Source: Madurella fahalii (Eukaryota > Ascomycota > Sordariomycetes > Sordariales). Taken from it: 64,000 nt of DNA. Of the stretch, positions 55,801 to 64,000 are shown piece after piece. The stretch is from NCBI GenBank assembly GCA_029876055.1, contig CM056875.1, positions 5,233,001 to 5,297,000 of the forward strand, read 5' to 3'. Both the position numbers and the translations under genes were made by a program. Below the pieces are notes generated by a model. That model searched no databases. It saw only the letters and a list, made by a program, of their open reading frames with translations, and was not told the origin of the DNA. Every line of letters begins with the position of its first letter. The stretch's first letter is position 1.

Positions 55801-56153
55801 GTTACGGAAGATGAGATCAGGGCGGTGATGAGGGAGGTTATCATGCCTGTTTTCGAGCCCGGGAAGAGTAATGTTGTTGTCACATGTGCTCCCATTATGG
55901 AGGAGGTGAGTTTATCTTACCACTCTTGGTTTGCTTGAGCGAGAGCTGGGGCTGACAATCTTTGATGCAGAACATGGTGAAGGCGCTCTCTTCGGTTGGC
56001 TACAAGACGCAGGTTCAGACCCTGTCACATTTCTATGACGACTATGGTCTGAAAGCAGATGAAGACGATGACGAGGAGGAAGAAGAGGATGAGGAAGATG
56101 GCTCGGACGACGGCTCGTACGAATCGGGCTCTGACGAGGACATGGAGGACTGA
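52859..56153 (+). CDS. M16-family zinc metalloprotease, Sdd3/Mug138-like
   Basis: This is a large insulinase-type protease related to yeast YOL098C and S. pombe mug138, whose substrates are poorly known. Exons 52859-53616, 53682-55905 and 55971-56153 encode 1054 residues. The inverted zinc motif is HTLEH (residues 65-69) within GAPHTLEHLVFMGSKSYRYKG, and the distal metal-ligand region is EGNDAGVVYSEMQALQ. The second half has GNGLAYGVSFSREVDGGYIQFKVYRSPDASKA, an M16 C-terminal signature. The last exon ends in a very acidic tail (Asp/Glu/Ser) of about 40 residues. There is no mitochondrial presequence, unlike CYM1 in this window, so a cytosolic location is likely. An in-frame ATG eight codons upstream (52835) is an alternative start. 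The 65-nt first intron has a CTAAC branch site. Confidence 0.92.
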
Positions 56154-56643
56154 GGGTGTGCATAGATCTCGGATAGACAAGGCGAGTTCTTGTCATAGAC
56201 TTGCATAGATCGTGGTCACTTAGCTGCTTATATAGTAGCCCTGCGCATCCTGCAGCGAGCTGAAGCTACACGTACTGTCGTGCTCGCCCTCGCACACATT
56301 CAGGGGGGGAATATCATATTCATCCAACGGGGCCCTCGCCAAGCCGGCAGCTCCCCGAAACTGGCACCCCAGCGAACAAGACCCGCTATGTGAATATTTG
56401 GGGTACCACTGTACACTATATGTAATCGCCGCTGCTGGAAACCCCTGGCGCACGAACCACGATACGACGCTAGTGCCAAGTGGAAGGGCCAGATTGCACG
56501 CATCACGTTTTTACGACATCGATTGCTCTCCTTTTGCCTCCCGAAGCTCTCCAGTTGGGATTTGGGAACCTTTCCAGAACTCCCGACCTCCCCCTTCTCT
56601 TTCTTTGTCAACGCCCCCAGTTCTCTCTTTGTATCCTGGCACA
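56154..56643. promoter_or_regulatory. Intergenic, promoter of the Irc22-like gene
   Basis: This lies between two tandem plus-strand genes. A pyrimidine-rich stretch precedes the downstream ATG (about 56580-56635). No gene is recognised. Confidence 0.5.
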
Positions 56644-57675
56644 ATGGTCAACTTCAAATGGTCTTCTCTCGCCCTGCTCGCTCTGCGCGTGGCTACCGTC
56701 TTCGCGCAGGAAGATGTAAGTCGTTTGCATCATCGCGGCTCCCTTTGGGCTTCTCTAGCTCTTGCCTGGAGCACGCCGCAGTTCAATTCAACTCAATGCA
56801 ATGCAATGCAATGCATTCAATTCAATTGCTAACGAGCAGCTACGCAGGTCGACGCCGAGCCCGCCACCTCGGTCCCGACGGAGCAGGCAGAGCTCAAGGC
56901 CGACATTGAGACGACCTTCCCCGATGCCGACATCTTTGGCGTGAAGCTCGTCAATGGCCGCGTGACCAAGGCGTTGATCGAGGTCACCAACCACGAGGAG
57001 ACGCCAATTAGCGTCGCCTTCGTCGGCGGCCTGCTCAAGTCCACGAAGCCCTTGCCCGAGGGTGCCCCCGAGTCGGCCGCCATCCTCCGCAACCTGACTG
57101 CCATCCGGTACGATGTGTCGATCCCCGCCGGCGAGAAGCACCAGCTGCCCTTCCAGTTCGTTCTCGACATGATGCCCCAGGACGTCATTGTCGAGCTCCT
57201 CGCCGTCATCGCCAACTCCGCCAGCGGCCAGATCTTCCAGGTCCAGGTGCATAGCGGCCCGGCCAGCATCGTCGAGCCCCCGACCAGCCTGTTTGATCCT
57301 CAGATGTAAGCAAAAGTTGCCAGTTCTCCCGGAGCTTTCTTCCCCCCTCCCCCCAACACGCGCACCGTTCTCTAACCACGAATCTACAGCATCTTCCTCT
57401 ACCTCTTCCTGACCGGCCTTTTCGGCGCGACCATGTACTTCGTCTACAAGACCTGGATCGAGGCGCTCTTCCCGCAGGCGCGCCCCACCAAGGCCGCCGG
57501 CAGCGGCAAGAAGGCCCGCAAGACGGAGATCGAGCCGCTCTCCGGGTCTGAGTCGGCCGGCGCCACCAGCACCGGCGCCGACAAGGACTACGACGAGAGC
57601 TGGATCCCCAACCACCACATCAACCGCCCCGTCGCGAAGCGCGTCAAGAGCGGCGCCAGCGGCAAGGCCAAATAA
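56644..57675 (+). CDS. Irc22/TRAP-alpha-like ER membrane protein
   Basis: Exons 56644-56715, 56848-57305 and 57390-57675 encode 271 residues. Residues 1-21 (KWSSLALLALRVATVFAQ) form a signal peptide. The lumenal part has the TRAP-alpha-like beta fold: VTKALIEVTNHEETPISVAFVGG, RNLTAIRYDVSIPAGEKHQLPF, FQVQVHSGPASIVEPPTSLFDP. One membrane segment follows (about 177-198, IIFLYLFLTGLFGATMYFVY), then a basic, Ser/Gly-rich cytosolic tail with DESWIPNHHINRP. This topology and order match fungal Irc22 and animal SSR1, which sits at the translocon. The first intron (132 nt) carries a CAATG pentamer run. The function in fungi is not settled. Confidence 0.85.
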
Positions 57676-58591
57676 GGAAATCATCATGATCGATGAACGA
57701 GATTTTACAAGAGGGGTCGAAATGAGATGGGAGTGTAAGGGGGGGGGTTTGTTGAACGCCCGAGGTGCACAGGCAAGGGGTTGTTGGGAAAGCCGCGAGA
57801 GACAGGGAAAAAAGATGTGCATTTCGCCTACTTGTTTTAATCTCACCACCCATCCTCGTGTTCGACCGATCGTCTGTATCTATAAGTAGGGAACGGGGAA
57901 TAAAGGAAGGAAAAGCAGGGGGAAAACGGAAAGGCGCTTGATAAACACGATCAAATTCGACGCATTTTATTTCCCTCATGTTGGCACATCTATTTGGACG
58001 AGTTTCTGGTTGCCCCTCGCACGAAGGGTTGGACAAGACTATGGATGGCAGACTGCTGTGCGGATGTTATTGGATATCGAGATGTTTGCCCTGGTGAAAA
58101 GTCTACCCGGCTACCAGACACTTCAAACCTGGTGTTTGACAATATCCTTAATTTTTTTTTTTCTCGTTTCCTTTCCTTCTTTCATATGAAATTTTCCCTC
58201 TTCTTTTTCTTGCTATGACTTGTGACTATCATGTTGGCGGAGTGATAGTGAAAGGTATGTGGGAAATCCAGTCCTTGAATACGATTCATATAAGGTTTAA
58301 AAGAATGCGTTTTAACCAACTCTAATAAATCGAACCGAGATGACAAGCCGCCAACCCGCCAGCTCAACCCAGACACAGCAAAAGGAAAAGCAAAGGAGAG
58401 AGAAAGAAAGGAGGGGGGAAAGGATAAAAGAAGATAAAAACTAAAATAACAAGACTACAATCCAGAAGACAAAAAGCGCTGCCAAACACCCTCATCCCAG
58501 TGTCAAACGCCATGCCCACCCAACTACCGAGTCCAATCCCAAATTATGCGACGCTCCGTTCCTCCCTTCTATCTTTCACATCCTTTCAAAG
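57676..58591. other. Convergent intergenic region
   Basis: This is the shared 3' flank of the Irc22-like gene and MGM1. T-rich and A/G-rich tracts occur (58150-58215, 58380-58445). No coding sequence is recognised. Confidence 0.5.
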
Positions 58592-61500
58592 TCAGAAAAA
58601 CCCACCCCTCTTCCCCTTCCTCCTCAAAGCCCCCTCTCTTGTACCTGCACCCTCGCCGAAGCGATGCAGATCCTCAATTTTAGCCAGCACCAACTCCAAC
58701 AGCTCCTTACGATGGAGCAACTCCAAATGCCTCCGCACTTTCGGGTCCTCGCGCGCAAACCTCTCTAGGCCCCCGCCCGCCATGTGCTCGTGAAGTTTCG
58801 TCTCAACTTCCCTAGGGAAGCGCATATAAAAGTCATTGAGCATCTCGACGTTCAGGAAGAGAACAGCCGTCTGCGCAAGCTTGGTAGCCACCGCGTCGAG
58901 GAACACTTCGGGGCAGTAGTATTTGTTTTCGAGCGATCTGCACTTGCGTGACTTGGCCGCCATGATACGCATGTTGATGATATCGGCGCGGTCACGGAGG
59001 AAGACGGCTTCTCGGCCTGTGGAGTGGTTAATAAGGTTCAGTAGTAAGGGGTGGGGACGAAGTAACCAAGAGGGAGCGGAGAAAGGGGAGAAACGGAATG
59101 CAGATGGAAAAGGTAAGAAAACCAAAGCGGATAGGGAGGGAAAAATTACGAGGCAAAGAAAAAGGGTAAAAAGAAGGAGCGTGGAAAAGGAATGATGCGG
59201 AAAAGCAAAAAAAAAAAAAAAAAAAAAGGTATATAGGGAGAAGAGGCTCAAACTTACCCCTCGCGAGCAAAGCAGCGCTGAACCCGCCCGCTCCGCTAGG
59301 ATGGTCGCCCTCGATAATGATCTCGCCCTTTCTCGCCTTGTCGACAAATCCCATAACCTCTTTGAGCTTTTTCCGGCCTCCGACAGAGCTCTCGAGACTC
59401 TTCATCGCGGCTTGGCAGTGGTCGAGTTCGCTCTGGAGAACTCCAACGACATGTTCCCGACCTTGGGCCCACTCCTGCGGCTGGATGTCGGGGTCATACT
59501 TGTATGGCTTGAGTGAAATTTCGATGCCGTCGCTAGTAGCATAGGCCCGGTCAGCAAGCACCGTCGACGCGGCTTCACTAACCACCTTGCGAGCCGAGGG
59601 GTGCTTGGCAAAAGACGACTTGTCGAGGAGCTTGTCAATGTTAGACTGGACGGCTGAGGCAGCAACGGTTGCTGCGAGGCGGCCAACTCCGAGCCTGGTG
59701 AGGGCCGAGCACGCTGTGTCGAGTTGACGGTGCCAGTAAGGAGACTTGGGGTCAGCGTTCGGTAGGTCGGCGATGTTGTCTGGTTCGGGCGGCGCGACCG
59801 AGAGATCTTCGATTGGCCTGTTCCAGTATCGGGCGGCAAGCTGGTCGAGCACTTTCTGGTCTAGGGCATCCTTGAGCAAGCCGTGCATCTGGGCGCGGCC
59901 AAAGGTCGAGGCGAACTCGTGGAACTGATGCTTGAAATCGTCTAGGCTTGCAGCCAGGTACGCTTCGGCGCTCATGGGCCGCTCGTTATACTGCACTTTC
60001 CACTGGTATGTCGTCTCTTCCAGCTCTCGCTTGATTGCCTCTGTTGTCTCCTGCAACTTGGAAGACATTTGCTGCTCCAACACGTGCAACAGCTTCTTCC
60101 GGAGTGTTATTGTGCCCGTGCTGACGCCGGAATCGGGTCCAAAATGGGGTAGATGGGAATGGAAGTAGGCCTTCTCGTTTCGGTTGATGCCTGCCAGGAG
60201 ATTGCTAGTGTCCCTCCTAAAAAGGCCGGTTTGCGTGGGCAGCTTCGAGATGACGCCGACGTAACCTAACCGGAGCGGATACTGCTTATCGTTCAGGATG
60301 GCAGATCCCTTCTCCGGGTCGACTAGGTCCATCTTGGTAATGACGCCGATCGTCCGCTCTCCCCTCGGATCTACTCTGCGGCTTGCCTGAAGCGCAGTCG
60401 AGTTCGCCAGGTCCGAGTCGGCAGCCGAGATAGCTAGGATAATGTTGGGACCCCGGATGTACTTATCGCAAAGTTCGGAAATCTTGCGCTTCAACTCCCG
60501 GGGCTGGTTTTCCCCAGCTACCTGGATGTAGCCGGGGAGGTCTATGAGCGACAGGTCTGGTATCCTCGGCGAGCGAATCGTGAGCCGGATGGGGTCATCA
60601 GTGACACACTCGGACTCGGGCACAGACTGGTTGAGCTCCGTCAACGTCTTCTGGATCAAAGAAAAGTCGGTGACCCTAGCAAGGCCGAGATCCGGGAATT
60701 CGCCGTAATCGACTCGGGCCTCAGGGTCATTTACAAGCGTGAGTTCGATCGGACGCCGGGTGATCATGTTGCTCCCCTTTGGGAGGAATTCGTGACCGAC
60801 GATCGCTTCCAGCACCGAACTTTTGCCCGATGACTGCGACCCAATCACGACGATAGACGGCAATGTGACGGTGCTCGACTTGTCGACCTTCTGCAGCAAA
60901 TTTCGAATCTCGATCATCCTTTTCGTGATGTACATCATGTGGTCGTCCTTGATGACCTCCTCGGGTGTCCGATCATCGTTCTCGTCGGACTGGTCGTATC
61001 CATAGGCCGCCGCCGAGGCACCGGCAGCGGCGAGACTCCCAGCTCCGCTCTGCTTGGGCGGTTCCGGCCCACCTGGTCCGCCTGAGCCGTGCTTGCCTTC
61101 GCCAGATCCGCCTTCGCCCCGCATGATCTTGTCTAGCCATTCGGGCATCTCAAACTGCTCCTTTTGGCTATCCCAGCCGCGTTTCGTCTGGGCAGCGATG
61201 TCTTTCGCCCCTCCCCATAGACTCGATGCGGTGCTTGTGACCGTGCTCTTCATGTTGCCGTACATCTCCTGGGCAGAATTACTGACCTCTGTATTCCGTC
61301 AGCACAGTCCCCAATGGTTGTGTCGTTCGAGTAGCAGTATCCTTACGGATGGCCTGATATTGTATCCACCCCACCGCACCGAGCATCAAGCCGCCAAAGA
61401 GGGCGGGGATCCTGACAAATTTGATGGCCAGCTTCGGCAGCAGGCGGACGAAGGAGGCGTTCCGGGCGATGACGGCATTGTGGTAGGCGTTTGCCGGGAA

Positions 61501-61647
61501 CTGCACCGATCTCCTGAAGCTGCGAGCTGCGATGTCGACACGCTGGATACCGCCGGTCGGGAGCTGGTGGAACTGTCGAATGGCACGAACCATGCCGCGG
61601 CGGGCGACGGGGGCAATTGCCCCAGCTGCACGGAGCTGTGCGCTCAT
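58592..61647 (-). CDS. MGM1: Mitochondrial inner-membrane dynamin-like GTPase
   Basis: Mgm1/OPA1 fuses mitochondrial inner membranes. Exons 61647-61347, 61288-59258 and 59016-58592 encode 918 residues. Splicing restores QYQAIQVSNSAQEMYG and LLARGREAVFLRDRADI. The order is: an Arg-rich presequence, a membrane anchor at about residues 77-97 (VRIPALFGGLMLGAVGWIQ), an amphipathic segment, then an Ala/Gly stretch GAGSLAAAGASAAAYGYD (about 182-199) that fits the second hydrophobic segment cut by the rhomboid protease Pcp1. The GTPase domain has GSQSSGKSS (about 250-258), LIDLPGY and VITKMDLVD; the middle and effector regions follow. The last exon holds AKIEDLHRFG and a basic tail. Intron 2 is 241 nt and carries a 21-nt homopolymer. 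Confidence 0.95.
59207..59227. repeat. 21-nt poly(A) tract in MGM1 intron 2
   Basis: This is poly(T) on the coding strand, just downstream of the 5' splice site of the longest MGM1 intron. Read through, it gives polyphenylalanine, an artefact. Confidence 0.85.
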
Positions 61648-62919
61648 CGTGGTAAACCGTGCAGGAGGCGCTACTCCTTACGGGGAAACATGGAAGTGGT
61701 GGACCTTTGCGAACTGGCCTGGCGGTGTGGTGTGGTTGTGGTTGTGGTTGTGGTTGTGGTTGTGGTTGTGGTTGTGGTTTGGTGGATGGAAGTCGAGTCG
61801 GGATGCAAATAGCGTTACCACTTTGATGCTGTTTTTTCGAGGGTTCAATGCAGCCACACGCATGAAGCTTCGTCTCTCCGACACCGCGGTTCGACTTTTT
61901 GGGGGGGTCCAGCCCCACCTTCTTACGTATGAGCGCAAAGGGAGCAAACTACCTTACCTGGTCTTGCTGGCCTATACATTGTCCCGGATGCTAGAGCGCA
62001 ATGGCGCTAATGAATGTCCCTCTTCCCCGTTGATAGACTTGGGTCGCTTATAGATGTATAGATATCTTCCTCTCCGTACACTATACGCACACTGCATATG
62101 TGTCCAAGAAAGAAAATCAACATCAGAAACGATATATACAAGGGCCTTGCAAAAAGGCAGTGATGGGCGCGGATTAGAAATAAGGCGGTGTGCCGATAGC
62201 TGCGCTCTTTATCCGTATGGTATCGCTTCGTCCATAGTGCCGCTCATCTCCTACGTGTTTGCTGCATGCTGGGCTGCTACCGCATCGGCCACGAGTCCTT
62301 CAGACTTGGGGCGATAACGTTGGATGTCACAGCAGCCCTGCAGCAGCCTTGGCCCAGCTTCAGCTGCAGTGCAGGGGTGTCCTGCTAGAGAAGTATGCAC
62401 TGTACAGTATTGTACAACCACGGCTGCTGCACAACCCATCGAGCAGCTGCTGGGTCGGCGTGTTAAACCGTTAGGGAGTTAACACTGACAGTCGCAATTG
62501 TATGCTCCTCGCCACAGCTTCGCGAAATCATAGTCCGTGTATTGTAGGGCAGCTTTTATCTCCAGCTCGTGTCCGGCATCCTGTAGCAGTCCAAACGGGG
62601 CCAATTCCGTTTCCGCCATCCAACTGGCCGATTTCGTCAGCCCTGTAGCTGGGGTCTGGCCTCGAGCTAAGGGCCCATCCCATCCGTCCATGACTCCCCT
62701 TCCATAATATTGGAGGTGGCTTGACACACACGCAAAACCGTCTCGCTGCATCTTGTCTCTCGCATGGTCAGCCCATCATACGTTTGCGCAGTTCAGGAAT
62801 AGGAAGTTACTGGGCTTGGAAAGGTTTAGGGAATCGCTATCCTCTTTTAAGCGTCCTTCAGCGTACCAGACCAACGAACCCCCCGCATCACCTGGCCCAA
62901 TTCTTGGGCAGCATCCACC
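61648..62919. promoter_or_regulatory. Divergent promoter between MGM1 and DUG3
   Basis: The 1.3 kb serves both genes. The MGM1 side carries a hexamer repeat (61731-61779). No protein-like frame is seen. Confidence 0.5.
61731..61779. repeat. GTGGTT hexamer repeat
   Basis: About eight units, 84-132 nt upstream of the MGM1 ATG, so probably in its leader. On the mRNA strand it reads as AACCAC repeats. Confidence 0.9.
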
Positions 62920-64000
62920 ATGTGTCGGTTCCTGGTATGGCGGTCCGGCGCACCCATTCTCATTTTCTTGGAGCGTATCCGCTGACACTTACGCTTTGTT
63001 CCCAGGTCTACAAGGGGAGCGACGAGATCCTCCTCTCGAAGCTTGTCCTTGACCCGGCGCACTCGATCCTTAAGCAGTCGTTCGATTCACGCCTCCGATT
63101 AGTGAGTCTGACACTTCACGCGATACACATTTGAGAGGTTGTATCTCACAACGACCGTCTCCCAATTATAGGATACCCGCCGCGGACAGAACAATGCCGA
63201 CGGCTTCGGCATTGGCTTCTACACCGACCCGAAACTGGGCGCCGCGCCCTGTCTTTTCACCTCGACGACACCCGCCTGGAACTGTGTGAATTTGCAACGG
63301 CTAGCCTCCAAGACAGCCTCGCACCTGATCTTTGCCCATGTTCGCGCGACTACTGAAGGCTCGCTGAGCGAGGATAACTGCCACCCTTTCTGCCATGGCA
63401 GCTTGATGTGGATGCACAATGGCGGTCTCGGCGGGTGGAAGCAGATCAAGAGGAGGCTTGGTGAACGGCTAGCTGACAAGTGGTATCTGGGCGTGGTGGG
63501 AGGCACCGACAGCGAGTGGGCGTTCGCCTTGTTCCTCGACACGCTGGAACGGATGGGCCATGACCCCAGCTCCCAGCCGGAGAATGGCTTTGGCCCGACG
63601 GTGCTCCGGAAGGCGATGCTTAAGACGATTGCGCAGATCAACGAGCTCATCGATAACATCCCGGACAGTGTCATCCATGCCGAGAATGTCGATACGAGGA
63701 GTCTCTTGAACTTTGCCGTCTCAGACGGCCATAGCATCATCTGCACTCGATATGTGGGCAGCTCCTCAGACGAAGCCGCCAGCTTGTACTACTCCTCCGG
63801 CACTCTGTGGGAGACAAGGGCGCCGACACCTGACAGCCGCGACTACCAGATGGAGCGGAGTGACAAGGGAGCAGACGTGGTACTGGTGGCAAGCGAGCCC
63901 TTGACATTTGAGAGAGGTACGGCCATCCAACTCGAATTGAAAACCACAGCCACTAACCAGCCCCTAGAAAACTGGGTAAACGTGCCAACCAACTCCATCC
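62920..64000 (+). CDS. DUG3: Glutathione-degradation amidotransferase subunit, partial at right edge
   Basis: Dug3 is a class II glutamine amidotransferase-like protein that works with Dug2 to cleave the gamma-glutamyl bond of glutathione in the cytosol. Exons seen: 62920-62934, 63006-63101, 63172-63916 and 63968 to the window end. The first coding exon is only 15 nt (MCRFL); joining it to VYKGSDEILLSKLVL restores the expected N-terminus with the nucleophile Cys2. Downstream are PAHSILKQSFDSRLRLD, DGFGIGFYTDP, FAHVRATTEGSLSEDNCHPF and LMWMHNGGLGGW, all typical of the Ntn-hydrolase domain. After SEPLTFE the last intron leads to RENWVNVPTNSI, where the window stops, so the C-terminus is missing. 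Confidence 0.93.

Overview
The window looks like nuclear DNA of a filamentous ascomycete (Pezizomycotina, probably a Sordariomycete). The evidence is genes separated by 0.3-2 kb, many short introns (about 50-130 nt) with GT-AG ends and CTRAY-like branch sites, GC-rich third codon positions, and fungal families such as Dug3, Pfa3, Irc22, Mgm1, 2EXR proteins and a Prs5-type PRPP synthetase. The species cannot be fixed from sequence alone. All gene models are read by eye from the sequence. Splice sites were chosen where both boundaries restore a family motif and keep the frame.

Layout. 0.7-10.6 kb: three minus-strand metabolic or mitochondrial genes: PRS5 (PRPP synthesis), ornithine decarboxylase (polyamines, with a hairpin-rich leader) and the mitochondrial presequence protease CYM1. 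11.5-23.6 kb: a taxilin-like coiled-coil protein, a glycine-rich orphan, a nitronate monooxygenase, a 2EXR protein with polyQ and polyD runs, a tentative two-exon orphan, the NatB catalytic subunit NAT3, and a Ser/Gly/acidic orphan with a compact C-terminal module. 24.1-35.6 kb: a tail-anchored UBE2J-type E2, a decayed C2H2 zinc-finger gene, the DHHC palmitoyltransferase PFA3 and phosphoinositide phospholipase C. 35.6-47.3 kb: an 11.7 kb stretch without any recognisable gene but with inverted repeats, a minisatellite and homopolymer tracts. 47.3-64 kb: a ZW10/Dsl1 tether subunit, ribosomal protein eL36, a second M16 metalloprotease (Sdd3/Mug138-like), an Irc22/TRAP-alpha-like ER protein, the mitochondrial dynamin MGM1, and the start of DUG3, which runs off the right edge.

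There is no biosynthetic cluster, CRISPR array or intact transposon. The genes are mostly single-copy housekeeping genes. Loose themes are mitochondrial maintenance (CYM1, MGM1), ER and early secretory traffic (E2, Irc22-like, Dsl1), membrane signalling (PLC1, PFA3) and nitrogen or thiol metabolism (ODC, NMO, DUG3). No operon-like logic applies. Divergent pairs that may share promoters are CYM1/taxilin, NAT3/orphan, Dsl1/eL36 and MGM1/DUG3. The parts most worth a second look are the gene desert and its inverted repeats, the structured ODC leader, the zinc-finger relic, the hidden two-exon gene at 19.8-20.7 kb, and stop-free in-frame introns in three genes.
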